Below, one piece after another: positions 25,101-39,800 of a stretch of DNA of 64,000 bases. This DNA is from Sipunculus nudus (Eukaryota; Annelida; Sipuncula; Golfingiida; Sipunculidae). Every line of letters begins with the position of its first letter. The first letter of the stretch is position 1. Location of the stretch: positions 49,540,695 through 49,604,694 of the forward strand of contig CM049316.1 of the NCBI GenBank assembly GCA_026874595.1. Direction: 5' to 3'. The notes under the pieces were generated by a model. It was not told the origin of the DNA, did no database searches, and was given only the letters and a program-made list of their open reading frames with translations. Made by a program: the position numbers and the translations under genes.

Positions 25101-27155
25101 TGTTAGTGCTAACTGACAAGATTTAAGAAGATATAAATACTTTGTAGCTTTTCATTCATATCTCTTAAAGTTGGCGGGGCCTAGGTGTGAGTAACACTGT
25201 TTACTTAGTATTAAAATTAGGAATATTGGTCAAACTTTGTGGGATTAATTTTTAACTCATATGGTCATATATTTAACTTTTGAAAACTTAATTACCTTAA
25301 CACATTATTTGTTTATGAAATGTTACTTTAATATAACACTTACCCTAGGCCTATTTGTTCCCTTGGTGCATCACTAAATGGTTTAGCTCATGTCCATTAT
25401 TCTGTAATTTACAGAGTTTCATTTTAGCAGGGCCATTTTCTCATAGCTTTTCTAATAATAATATACATAAAAAAACCAAAAGAAATAAAAATATTTTGCA
25501 GTTACTAATATTTTCCAAAATTCAGCTGAGCGATGTGACCCATGGGTCCCTTGTTCTTTATCTCCATAACAAAATTTTGGCTCGTCACGACTACGTGATC
25601 TGTTGATATTAGGTCCCGTAACAATATGCTTCACAGTATCTCAAAACCTTTACTGTTTTTCTTCATGACAGTCTTTAGAACTTTACTATAACCAAGTAGG
25701 AGGGCCCCTTTCTTTTTAGCATCTCATATGCTTACGTAAATGAAAAACAATACAATAGTATATTTTGCATATTTTGCATTTGCAAAAGTTTCAAACTTCA
25801 GCTGAGCGCTGTAACCCATGGATCCCTTGTTTTTAATATGAAGTTATTGTGAATGAACTTTTTTTTATCCTGTTAGCATTGTTGATTTAAGTGAAAATCC
25901 TATGTATATGCACTATAATAAAAAAGTGATGTTGTAACTCCCTATCATTCAACCTGCCCCCCCCCCCCCCCTTCCTTCCACCACCACAGCTTAGTCCTTC
26001 CACCTGTGGACTGGGGACATTAGTTATATTTCAACTGTATACATTTACTAAAATAAAAAGTACATATATCTTATAATATATATTATAAAAAAATAGATCC
26101 AATTGAACAAATGTGTAAACTACTGAACTGTCAACAATTTATCAAAAAGCCAACCAATGATCATGATCATACATCTTATTGTAGAGATCATAACCTGGTC
26201 CAGGATGCACGGGCAACACACTTACAAGTCTCTCAGTTCATGTATACTATTCTTTATTGTAACTATACTATAGTCTATATAGCAGAGGGGACAGCCCATG
26301 CTTAGACTCTCAACATATAGCATGTATCCCAGCAAGATTCATAGAACACAGAGTAACCAATCAAAGACTTTCCTGATGTGTCACAATAGATACAATTAAA
26401 GAAAGGTCTGCACAGGAGCTGAATGAAAGTGCAATTAGACTGAATAGAGTTTGCCATGTAATCAAGGCTAAGCAATTACAGTCATTATGTAAGTACCTGG
26501 CAACTCAGGTCTGACACTTGAATACACAAAGTCCCAATTTACTTAAACACCTGCACCTTACATATTATATAATCATGATGAAATACAGAGAGTGAGAATT
26601 GCAGTTTAATATACTGGCCCTTAGTACATTACATTATGTTAACAATGCTTCAATTTTAACATTAGGAAATGCATGGTTTGGTCACAAAATATGTTAGCAT
26701 CAATTTCCAACATTTCAATACAAACCAATCATGTCAACAAGCCATGGCCTATATTACCTTTTCCTCATAGACTTTATCTCCATTTGATATTATTTTAGAT
26801 TTTTACCTTCAAGGTCAACTTCAGCTGAGCACAGTGACCCACAGTGATAAAGGCCTAATCTTTGCAAATGTTCCTGAAATGAACACCAATATTAAGAAGG
26901 AAATAATAACACAGCAACTTGCAAAGGGAAAGCCTTAGTGAATTTTGTGGGCCTACTGACTAGTGAATGGCTTTTTATCCCACTAGTCTTTTTATTATTT
27001 TCATGTGAGGTGCTTTGGTTCTAAAATTCACCATCACAATTTAGTGTCCATCAAAGAAGGATAAAAAATCTGACAAATTCACAAAAGTTCACAAATGTTT
27101 TATTTGTTTATAAATTATAGAAAAACATGTTTGGCTTCTGGTTTGCCTAAACTAC

Positions 27156-27204
<49 letters not shown>

Positions 27205-29468
27205 TTAACTATCATTTATTCTATCTTAACTTGAAAAAAAAATCTGATTAACACATAAAATTTACAAATTGATTTGGACATCAAATTTTTTGGGACTCAT
27301 CATTTCACCAGGAGGACACAAGGATATTTTCTGTTGTGAGTCCTGGGACTCGTTCAAGCAAAATTATAGATGAAACACTGCTGTATTATGTGGAATCCCA
27401 ATTATAAAAACCCTTATAACAGTATTACAGTCACATTTTTAACTTTGTATAAATATGTGATCATTAGAGGCTCCTGCGCCTTAAATGGAGTTCATAAAAG
27501 TACAAAGTCAACATGACCATTAGAATTTTATACAAATATTCTAATAATCAATTTTAGCTGATTGAGAGCTGTGACCCATTCCCCTGGTTGTGGTAAGCAA
27601 TCTGTATTATGTTAGTTCTAACTGATGTTTCTTATGTCTTCATTGATTATGAATTTCTCATGTGCAGGTGCCAAATGTATGGGGGAGTGTGAGTGCAGCT
27701 GCACAGGGGACTGGTCTGGCTCTGATTCAGGTAGGGGTGTATTACATCATTATTGCATCAGTAAATCACTCAGCTTGGCCACTGTTGTGTTAAGAGGGGA
27801 TATATCTCCCTTCATTCTTTTGGACTTTTAATAGCTAGGTGCAAGCTGTCACTTAATGAAATTTGTTGAATGTGAAGTATTGAAAGTGATTTTACCAATT
27901 ATAATTTTTTAACAAAGAGTTCAGTTTTATTAGTTTAGCTGATTGTAAGTCAACTGAGCTATAGTGATCAATCGGCGTTGATTGTCTGTATGTCTGCATA
28001 TGCATCTGTATGTCCCTCTATTCACCTGTCTTTTAGACTGGAAAATTTTGACACTATTGAATGTTTAAATCTGATGTTTGGCATGCAGTTAGATGTCCCT
28101 AAGTACTCCTACCAAACCCAAAATTAGATCACTGCAACTTTGTTCCTTTGAGAAAAAAACATTTTCTCACTGAAATCCTATTGTAACACTTATGAAATGC
28201 CCACTTCCAAAACCTTTTCAAGCAATTTTGTTCATATTTTGCATAAATGGTCCTCAATATATTTCCTTTGTTTATAATTTGGGTGAATATTGGGTAATCG
28301 TGCAATATAACGGACCCATATTTAATGGTCTCACAAAAAAGTGTGACCACATTTCAATGAAAAAACTGTTTCATGTAAAAGTTGAAGATCCGGCGCATCT
28401 AATGATACAATATTTTTGTATGTTTGGTAAAAATATATTTTGCTACAAACTGTCGAAAAAGGGTAGTTTGCTGAAAATACCCAAAATGACGTCGTGTCAA
28501 AGAAGTTCTCAGCCGACGTCATGAATCCACAGTACTGTACATGCATACCATGTTAAACAAAAGGATGATGTCTAACAAAAATTACAGTCAATATATCTTT
28601 TTATGCATAGATAGAGAGACAATTTTACCTCTAAATATCCATATTTCCCAAGATTTATTAAAAGTTGACGACGTCGTGCCGCCAAAAACATAAACATGCA
28701 ACTGTCGTCTGTGAATGTATTCGACTGATCACGTTAACTCTTGCTCTATTCAGCTTTGTCTCTATGTACGTTTTATATGTCAAATTAATATAAATTGTGT
28801 AATAAACAGTCATTTTTGTGGACAGAGTATAAAGACTACATTTTAGACATGTCATTTATCTTATTTATTTTTTTTGTCCTGTTAGACTACTTTATGTAAT
28901 GACAATCAGATGGGAACATCCCCGCCCCATGAGTAACAGACGCGGGAGAAACACGGGACCATGTTTGGTATATCATCCATATGTGACCACATTTTATAAT
29001 ATTATGTATATAATACAAACTTATATGGCTGGTCAAATAAAACGTGGTCACATCTTATTTTTGTTAATATTTATTGGTAATAAATGTGGTCACGCCATAT
29101 GTGACCATATTTTATAATATTATATATATAATACAAACATATATGGCTGTTCAAATTAAATGTGGTCACACCTTATTTTTGTCAAAATTTATTGTAAAAA
29201 ATGTGGTCACACCATATGTGACCACATTCTAAAATATTATATATTTATTACAAACTTATATGGCTTGTCAAATAAAAAGTGGTCACACATTATTTTTAAT
29301 ATTTATTGTAAAAAATGTGGTCACACCATGTGACCACATTTTATTATATATTATATATATATATATATATAATACAAACTTATATGGCTGGTCAAATAAA
29401 ATATGGTCACACCTTATTTTTGTTAATATTTATTGGTAATAAATGTGGTCACACCATGTGACCACATT

Positions 29469-29500
<32 letters not shown>

Positions 29501-29598
29501 ATACAAACTTATATGGCCGGTCAAAATGTGGTCACACCTTATTTTTGTTAATATTTATTGTAAAAAATGTGGTCACACCATGTGACCACATTTTATAA

Positions 29599-29646
<48 letters not shown>

Positions 29647-29976
29647 CAAACTTATATGGCTGGTCAAATAAAATATGGTCACACCTTATTTTTGTTAATA
29701 TTTATTGGTAATAAATGTGGTCACGCCATATGTGACCATATTTTATAATATTATTTATATAATACAAACATATATGGCTGTTCAAATAAAATGTGGTCAC
29801 ACCTTATTTTTGTCAATATTTATTGTAAAAAATGTGGTCACACCATATGTGACTACATTCTAAAATATTATATATTTATTACAAACTTATATGGCTTGTC
29901 AAATAAAATATGGTCACACCTTATTTTTGTTAATATTTATTGGTTATAAATGTGGTCACACCATGTGACCACATTT

Positions 29977-30060
<84 letters not shown>

Positions 30061-30163
30061 CAAACTTTTATGGCCGGTCAAAATGTGGTCACACCTTATT
30101 TTTGTTAATATTTATTGTGAAAAATGTGTTCACACCATGTGACCACATTTTATAATATATTAA

Positions 30164-30211
<48 letters not shown>

Positions 30212-30785
30212 CAAACTTATATGGCTAGTCAAATAAAATATGGTCACACCTTATTTTTGTTAATATTTATTGTAAAAAATGTGGTCACACCATGTGACAA
30301 ACTTATTAGGCTGGTCAAATAAAATGTGGTCACATTATTTTTGTCAATATTCTTTGGTGAAAAATGTGGTCACACCATATGTGACCACATTTTATAATAT
30401 TCTATATATAATACAAACTTATATGGCTGGTCAAGTAAAATGTGGTCACAACTTATTTTTGGCAAAGTTTATTGTAAAAAATGTGTTCACACCATGTGAC
30501 CACATATTAAAATATATTAAATATATGTATATATATATATTTATATATATATATATATAATGCAAACTTATATGGCTTGTCAAATAAAATGTGGTCACAC
30601 CTTATTTTTGTTAATATTTATTGGTAAAAAATGTGGTCACACTTATGTGACCACATTTTATAATATTCTATTTACAATACAAACTTATATGGCTGGTCAA
30701 ATAAAATGTGGTCACACCCTATTTTTGTCAATATTTCTTGTGAAAATTTTTTGTTCACACCATGTGACCACATTTTAAAATATAT

Positions 30786-30838
<53 letters not shown>

Positions 30839-33800
30839 CAAACTTATATGGCTTGTCAAATAAAATGTGGTCACACCTTATTTTTGTTAATAATTGTTGG
30901 TAAAAAATGTGGTCACACTTATGTGACAACATTTTATAATATTATATTTATAATACAAACTTATTAGGCTGGTCAAATAAAATGTGGTCACACCTTATTT
31001 TTGTCAATATTCTTTGGTGAAAAATGTGGTCACACCATATGTGACCACATTTTATAATATTCTATATATAATACAAACTAATATGGCTGGTCAAGTAAAA
31101 TGTGGTCACAACTTATTTTTGGCAAAATTTATTTTTAAAAATGTGGTCACACCTAATGTGACCACATTTTATAATATTCTATATATAATACAAACTTATA
31201 TGGCTGGTCAAATAAAATGTGGTCACAACTTTTTTTTTATTGGTAAAAAATATGGTCTCTTGGTTTGAAAAAAATTCAGGATTAAATTTAGAAAAAAATA
31301 AGGGTTATGATGATATAAGAATATATTTAAATGTGGTCACAACATCTTTTTTTACTTTTTCTAACTACTATATGTGGTCACACAATTTATAAAAAAGAGA
31401 TCACACCTTAATAATGTCATTAATTATAACTAATAAATGTTGTCACTACTAATAATTATTTTATTAAAAATAAGGATATTATTATGTTAGTATAACAAAA
31501 AATGTTGTAACATAATGCGGACGAACGTGTTTCTCCCGTGTCACTCTTGATTTTAAGTGCATGACTTGTCACGTGACACTCGACATTTGTTTACGTTCTG
31601 GCGGCAGGGCGTCGTCACCTTGAACGTACATCAAGTGAAATGTGGATAAAAAGAGGTAAAAAAGTATAAACATAAATGGGTAATATTATATATTGACTGT
31701 AAATTTTATAAGACATCATCTAAATGTTTAACATGGTATATATGTATATTACTGTGGATTCATGACGTCGGCTCAGATCATCTTTGACACGACGTCATTT
31801 TGGGTATTTTCGGCAAACTACCCTTTTTCGACAGTTTGTAGCAAAATAAATATATAAATTACATACAAAATATGATATCATTAGATGCGCCGGATCGTAC
31901 ACTTTATCATGCAAAAAAAAATTTAGTGAAATGTGGTCACACTTATTTGTGAGAGAGAGTAACATGGGTCCGTTATATTGCACGATTACAGAATATTGCT
32001 AAATTTGTAGAAGTTACAGGCCCATAATTATGTTAAGAATTTTGTGAATCTTTAGCTCAGCTGACTATAATCATCTGACCTTTAGCAATGGTCCGTCATC
32101 CGACGAGAAGTCTGTTAACAAAGGATTGTAGTGATTCCATGCCAGATGCGCTACTCCTAAATGCGCACCTGTCAGTTACGCTACTGCCAGATGCGCAACT
32201 GCCATATGCGCCAAATTCCAGTTGCGCCTCATGCCATATGCGCAACAAAGCTATATTAAGCCATAACGAGTCATATTACGTTGTCCTTATAGTAAGTTTG
32301 TATCTGTATCACACGGCCCCTTCATAATTTTATCGAATGCGGTATATTTTTGCAACAAAATACGAGGTAAGAAACCCTTTCCATTTTGAGCGACAATGTG
32401 CGGTCAAGACACGTGCGGTCGATCACCATTGCACAGTCGCGTTATCTGTCAATAAAAATTAATGAACATTGAATATTTTTATTTATTCGTCACCGTTACT
32501 TAAGAAACACCAACAATGAACTATCATATAGATAAAAGGCATATTAATATAAAGGGCGATATTTATTGTGTCATATTGTCCGGCCTTCGTGGGTGATAGT
32601 ACATGTTGACATAAAAACGTAATATGTGTAAATGACCGGTGTTGTTATCGTTACTAATGTGGTTTTATTTGATATTTGATTTTATTTTGCATTAAAAAAA
32701 AAGAATAATGTCGAATAAAATATAATTGACACTAGTGCATGTATTACTGATAAACAGGAAACCACTCACTATTACTGATTATTTACAGTTAATAGTGAAT
32801 TTCATTCAAAATCCAACAAAACATTACGATGATGTTATTATATCGCAGTTAGAACATGCAAGTGCGGTTATATAAGGGCTCATAATCCTTTTAATGTGCT
32901 CATAACCAATGGACTGTCGCGACACTTTCCCTTTGATGTTCGGAGACCAAACCCGGCGGCGTTTTCCGGGTCAATTAAGCCATAGTGGTGTGTGGTTTCC
33001 TGTTTATCAGTAATACATGCACTAGTGTCACTTATATTTTATTCGACATTATTCTTTTTTTTAATGCAAAATAAAATCAAATATCAAATAAAACCACATG
33101 AGTAACGATAACAACATCGGTCATTTACACTTATTACGTTTGTACGCAACATGTACTATACCCCACGAAGGCCGGACAATATGACACAATAAATATCGCC
33201 CTTTATATAAATATATGCCTTTTATCTATATGATAGTTCATTGTTGGTGTTTCTTATCTAACAGTGACGAATAAATAAAAAATATTCAATGTTCATTAAT
33301 TTTTATTGACAGATAACGCGACTGTGTCATGGTGATCGACCGCACGTGTCGTGACTGCACATTGTCGCTCAAAATGGAAAGGGTTTCTTACCTCGTATTT
33401 TGTTGCAAAAATATACCGTATTTGATTAAATTATGAATTAAGGGGCCGTGTGATACAGATACAAACTTACTATAAGGACAACGTAATATGACTCGTTATG
33501 GCTTAATTTAGCTTTGTTGCGCATATGGCATGAGGCGCAACTGGAATTTGGTGCATATGGCAGTTGCGCATCTGGCAGTAGCGTAATTGACAGGTGCGCA
33601 TTTGGGAGTGGCACATCTGGCATGACACGGTTAACAAGGCACATGTTGAAACTGTTGGACTTACAATTCTGTAATTGTACATACAGTTTGATGTTATAAT
33701 TAGCAAACCTGTGAGCTTATGTGATGGTGTGGCATCAGCCGTCATCTGTACATTAACCCATACTATCTAAAAATGGCAGGAGCTAGCATCACCAAATTTT

Positions 33801-36800
33801 ATGCAAAATATCAGTCATCTGAAAACTTGTTTGATTGAGCTTATTTTTAGCTGCATTTTGTAAAATTTAAACAAATGCGAAATATTTTTATTTCTGTTAT
33901 TTTTTTTTGTAAATTAAGCATATGAAAAACCACAAAGACATGGCCTTGCCATTTGGTGATAATCAAATGCTAAATATATGATTCCCAAACTACTAGTTAT
34001 ACTCTGACATCACTAGCATGAAAACCCAGTAAAGGTTTTTGAGATGCTGTGTTGCATATGAAATATTTACAGATGGACAGAAAGAATTGATCACTTATTT
34101 TACTTTCTGATCAGCTTAGCAGGGGAATAACGATTTCAAGTTTATATTTAAACTGATTTGTTTACAACTTATTCATTTTGTCAGGAAAAAATTAATGAAT
34201 CAATGAATGTTTGAATTAGATCTTATTTTATTTTATCATATTCATTTTTAAATTAATGAATCAATGAATGTTTGAATTAGATCTTATTTTATTTTATCAT
34301 ATTCATTTTTAGCTCAGCTGACTATAAGTCATCTGAGCTATAGTCGTGGTCCTTTGTCCGTCGTCCGGCCGTTCGGCCGTTAACAGGGCAAGTTTTAAAA
34401 CCGTTGGACCTGTGAATCCAAAATTCTACATACCATTAGATGTCCCAAAAATCTCCTACCATACTGAAAATTGGGTCATTAGGACTTTGTTCCTTTGAGA
34501 TATTAAGGAAAAACCTCCATTTTCCATAAAAAAAGCCATTGTTACACTTCAAGGCTGCCTAATATCAAAACCACTGATCTGTTTTTGATCATATTTAGTA
34601 TACTTATTCTTCCATACATTTTCTATGAACTTACCAAAAATTAGGTCAGTATTGGGTATTATTTTGAAGTTATAGGCCCAAATATAATGCAAAATTTTAA
34701 AAATCAGGAAATATATTTGATCATTTACCATGAGAATTGATGAAGCTGGAGACTTTTTTTCAGGAATATAACTTTATTTAATCAAGATTCAATTGTTTAC
34801 CCAAAATTAGATCTGAATTTTGCAAATTCTTCAAGTTATTAGCATAATAAAAAATCAATACCTCAAATTTTGTCCAAATTTGGCAATGACACGTTTTTTC
34901 CCTGTAACCACTGTTGGTTTAATTTTCACAGCATATATACATAAGGATTTAATCTTTTAAAATCTGAAATTTCAAAGGAATTGATTGAAAAGAGTAGCTT
35001 TTATTCAAGTTTTCATACACCATGTCAAGTGTTGTTTACATCTAGCCCACCTAGTAGTACAGCCTTCACTTGCATTATGTAACCCACCCCAGGCAGCTTG
35101 CCTTGGCTCAGCTTGGCCACTACTGGCAGGCTTCCCCACTGCTCTGCACTCCCCCCCCCCCCCCCCCTGATGATGCATTAACTAGATGAATGTTATAATT
35201 TTCTGTATTTCATTTTATTCTTGGCTATGCTACATTTTAGATTTTGTATTGTACCACCAGGGTTACAATGATTCAAGTGCACATTTAATTGTGTCCACAA
35301 AGTGATGTATTGCAATGAAAGTGTGGATGATCATCAGATAAGTAATGCTTTACTTCAGAAGAGAAAAACTTCACCAGGTGTGAAATTGACTATTTATTAG
35401 CATAATGATATTGTTTGTCCCTCATTCAACCAACAGTGTGTATACTTTATTTGAAATGATGTTTTTATTTTATCAAATTTGCTGAATCTTTTATTTTATT
35501 TCAGTGAATAAAATTAAGCATGTACTGAAAACTCCAATGTGCAAAGCTTTTAATAGGGATTCAAGGAATAATCTTGTAGATGCCATGTTGTGGCATTATT
35601 TTCTTTTAAATTCAGTTTAAACATTTGATTTAAAAATAATAAAATATATGTGTATGCATAATATGACCCAATAGAGCTACACTCTGGATATATAATGATT
35701 GCAACTTAGAATTCTAATATTTTAACTTATATTTTCAGGGTTTTTTTTTTTATTAAAATTGATAAAACTTGTAAATAAAAAAAAATGAATCAGATAAAAA
35801 CTATTAATGGAAAAAGTGGATATGCTAAAAAAATAAGCTTATATATAAACTTAAATGCATTATTCCCTTGAAAGTGAAATAAAGGTATTAGTTCATTCTG
35901 TCCACTTGCCTGTCCATCTGTAAATTTTTCATATGCATCACAGTATCTCAAAACTTTTACTGTTTTTCTTCATGACAGTCTTGTCAGAGTATTAGTTTGC
36001 AATCATATATTCAGAACTTTACTATAACCAAGTAGAAGGGCCCCTTTCCTCTTAGCTTCTCATATGCTTATATAAATGAAAACATTACAATAGAATATTT
36101 TTCATATTTTGCATTTGCAAAAATTTAAAACTTAAGCTGCGCGCAGTGACCCATGGGTCCTTTGTTTATATTCTGGATTCTCAACATCATTGTTTGGCTA
36201 AAACTGAATAATTATGTTGCGTGTAGCACAAAACAACCCCGAGTTCCACTCACACAACGAATATGTTAAATGAAAAACTGACTCACAAATTTAGTACAAA
36301 AATATATAATTATTTAAACAAACATTATTTACAATATATACAACACATGAACACAAAGTCTCTAACACATAATAACTAAAACTGGGTGCGGTACAAATGA
36401 AGAAATACTTATCTGTTGTAAATCAAAGTCACTGGTGCTGGTTCGACGAAATAAAAATGACTCCGGGGCTGCTCTGAGGAGTCATAATGAAAATTCAGTT
36501 CATAATCCGTGCACAACCATAATAAAATCCAAAACGTCCAAAAAGTCTCCGCCTTATCACAAGGAGACTACATATCAGGCCTGGATATCCCTGGATATCA
36601 GTTCTTGTTTGCAACCCAATTCAAAATCACCAAATGAAGGGTATTTATAGTGTCTGTGGACCTTAACGCAATATCGATCGATCCACTTTTAAGTCCGGTT
36701 CAGGTTGTTTAACCGCTGATACTGAATGAATGAAAACGTTCTCTTTGTCCGTTTATTTGTTGTTGCTGGAGTTCAATAGGTGACTGTAAGCGACACGGGT

Positions 36801-39800
36801 CAAGGCGTTCCTGTTGTTCCTGGGTCGATGGTTCTAAGGTCCATCCGTGAGTGCCCTGCCATCGCGTACGGACATACATCACAATTACCAGACATGGTGC
36901 GAATACTTTGCAACTGTATTTGAATACGAATATGAATATGTACTCCATTATAAAATTTCTTGTATAAGAATAGGAATTCAGGTAAAAATAAGAGTATTTG
37001 AATACCAGTGCAAATATTTTCAAAATGTATTCATGATTGCATTCATGAATATATTCTATAATATTATTTTAATAATCATTTCAGTTATATTTAAATAAAA
37101 AATCATATGATTCTCTTATTATTTTTAATAAAAATTATATTTGGCACAATATTTGTTATTAAATTTTAATAAATAGTTAAACTCTTATCTTATATGTGCT
37201 GCTTATCAGTTATATGGTCAAGTCAAAATCTGTATGACAGTAGCACTCAATTTGTTAATAAAATAAATGAAAACAATCTTCTTCCCTGTCTCCAAAGAAA
37301 CTATCAAAATCATACATAAGCTAAACACCAACAACTCATAATACAGCTTATATTTATTACCACACAAAACCAGCATGTGCCTCATTTCAAAATCATATTT
37401 TTTTTATCATATATAACAGCTGAGCGCCATGACCCATGGGTCCCTTGGTTTTTTTTTAATTTTACAAATTTTATAAATTTGCAATACAAATAAGATTGGA
37501 AAATGCAAGTTAAGAATAATAGACTGCTTCATAATTTATCCTTAGCTTTGCACTTTGGCTTATATCATGCCATATTATGCATGTACATATATGTATATGT
37601 TACACCAAAAATGTGAAATGGGCAAAAAATAGGCTTTAATATAAATTTAAATGCATTATTCCCTTGAAAGTGAAATAAAGGTATTAGCCCATTCTGTCCA
37701 CTTGCCTGTTCCTCTGTACATTTTTCATATGCATCACAGTATTTCAAACATTTACTGTTTTTCTTCATGACAGTCTTGTCAGAGTATTAGTTTTGCAATC
37801 ATTTATTTAGAACTTTACTTTAACCAAGTAGGAGGACCCCTTTCCTCTAACTCATCATATGCTTTTATATATGAAAAACATTACAATAGAATATTTTGCA
37901 TAGTTTGAATTTGCAAAAATTTCAAACTTCAGCTGAGCGCCGTGACCCATGGGTCCCTTGTTTTACCTTTGTCTTCTGCATAACTTTGTCCAGTCAACTG
38001 TTCTCAACTTTGTGTCACTGTGTCAATATGTCTATCTGTTTGTCAGTTGTCCCAAATGTTGCCTTCTTGCTGGTTCTTGCCTCTGTTTTAATAGCATTCT
38101 ACAGGCCACAGTTTACCAGGAATCACTTGCAACTTTCACCTATCGTATATTGAACGATTTTTTGAAGCTGAGTGTGTTTTTAAATAGGTCAAAGTTCAAG
38201 GTCAAGGTCATGAAAACATGTCAAATTATAATTTCCATCGTAACTTTGTCAATACTGGTCCAATCTTTACAAACTATGGCTCATTTTCTCCCTCTTTGTC
38301 TTCTTTATGACATGTTCTGGTTTACTGTCTTCCAATCTGCGTCAGAGTGTTTCCGGCAAGCTTATGACCTCTGGTTGTCTTGTTTATTGCTTTCATTTTA
38401 AAATACTTAATATATACCTTTAATATGGCTTGCAACTCCAGAGAAAAAATGATATACCAACTAAAACATGCGTGACCTCGCCACTTTTTAACATCATTTG
38501 ATACCATTGTTAATTGGTAGATGGCACTATAAGCACTAGCATTGGGGACTGTAAGGGCCATGGGACTTCTTTTGTGGGGAAATCATCCATGACACACTGA
38601 TTACTTTCAAAACAACATGATCCAAGTGAGGAATAATAGTGTGAATGTGATTGCTTCCTAAGCTTTAATTAGCCAACTGTTGACAGCATCATAAAATTGA
38701 TCAGTTATGTGATCACAGCCATGCCTAGCTCCAGCTCCCCTCCCTACAGGATGCTGGATACATATGTAGCACAAATGCAGTTATGACCTGTCTTGACATA
38801 GGTGCAGGTGATGCTCATGGGTGTTCTCAATGCACCCTGCCACTTTTAAGTTATATCTCACATAAAACAATTCTATTCAGGCCTGATTGAGCACCTTTCT
38901 TAACACTACTATTTGGTATGATTTCAATTGCAACTATACAATGGCTGTGCTAGATTTAAGCAGCTTCATTAAGTCAGTACGACTGTCATTATAATTACAA
39001 AAATTCACCATGTGACCAGTAAACTTTCCAGTGACTGTTGGAAATAGGATATATTAGTCATCCAGGATTTTGGCCAGAATTGGGTTATGTATTATACACC
39101 AGGTTATTGGTTTTTCCCAAAAATTAGGGCTCTTAATGGGGGGGGGGGGGAGGTTGTGGATTATCTACAGTAGCACTGATTATCCTTGGTGAAAAACAGT
39201 ATGCCTAAGTCTGGCCTAAGTCTGGAGAGACTGCAGCATCTCTGATCCCAGAAATTTCTAGTTCTTAAAAGTAATGCCTGTGCTCATTTAACCAAAATAA
39301 GTGATCTTTATGTGTTAACTTTATTCAGAGGAAAAATGTGTAGTACCTGCTGCCTATATTACAAATTGGGGGGGGGGGGGGGGGAAATGGTGATATGGAT
39401 ATACTAGGCTTTTGGTGTTATTTGAAATTCTTAATATCATGCATTTGGACTGTCTGGTGATTTATATCAACAGAACATTTATGTAAGAACATCTTAAGAG
39501 TTTGTTTTACTTGTAGTTACAAACAGAGGTGAATGTAGAACACTCTTGGCTTCAAGCCCCAGAGCCAGTGGAACAGTTTTACTACCCTAAAGTCGAAAAA
39601 CTTTACTTCCATGGCAAGAATTTCTCCATTATGGACATGATTGTCTGTGCCAGGTATGTAAGCGGTTATTTATTCATTTTCTGCACATAGCTAGATAATT
39701 TGCCAAATCCACATGTTATTTCCCAAATTATAGAAAAAAATAATGAAAACAAAGCTTTCACGAATATTAATGTGGGGAAAGGTTGAAATAGTTAGCTCAT

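Noticed and set aside
27668-27730. Reading the microexon as a Cys-rich frame (AKCMGECECSCTG)
   Set aside because: This frame needs a phase-1 upstream exon, whereas the neighbouring exons end and begin in phase 0. The phase-0 frame gives a conserved CUB strand.
29940-30932. Tyr/Ile-rich frames over the TA-rich array
   Set aside because: They are produced by (TA)n runs and the 117-bp satellite.
28293-31990. CRISPR-like array, because of regular repeats with variable spacers
   Set aside because: Monomers are 117 bp, spacers are (TA)n slippage products, no cas-like gene is present and the host is eukaryotic.
32088-33745. Matching frames on both strands (NAHLSVTLLPDAQLPYAP)
   Set aside because: They are mirror translations of the inverted arms of the foldback element.
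34310-34420. tRNA-derived SINE: TAGCTCAGCTGA looks like a pol III A box and CTACGAATCC (other copies) like a B box
   Set aside because: The two motifs are about 100 bp apart, no cloverleaf can be drawn, and copies end in a palindromic tip rather than an A-rich or simple-repeat tail.
37949-38401. 150-codon open frame on the + strand
   Set aside because: No family similarity, odd Leu/Cys/Phe composition, begins in the 3' tip of a repeat copy, and overlaps low-complexity caaggtcaaggtca text. I treat it as chance.
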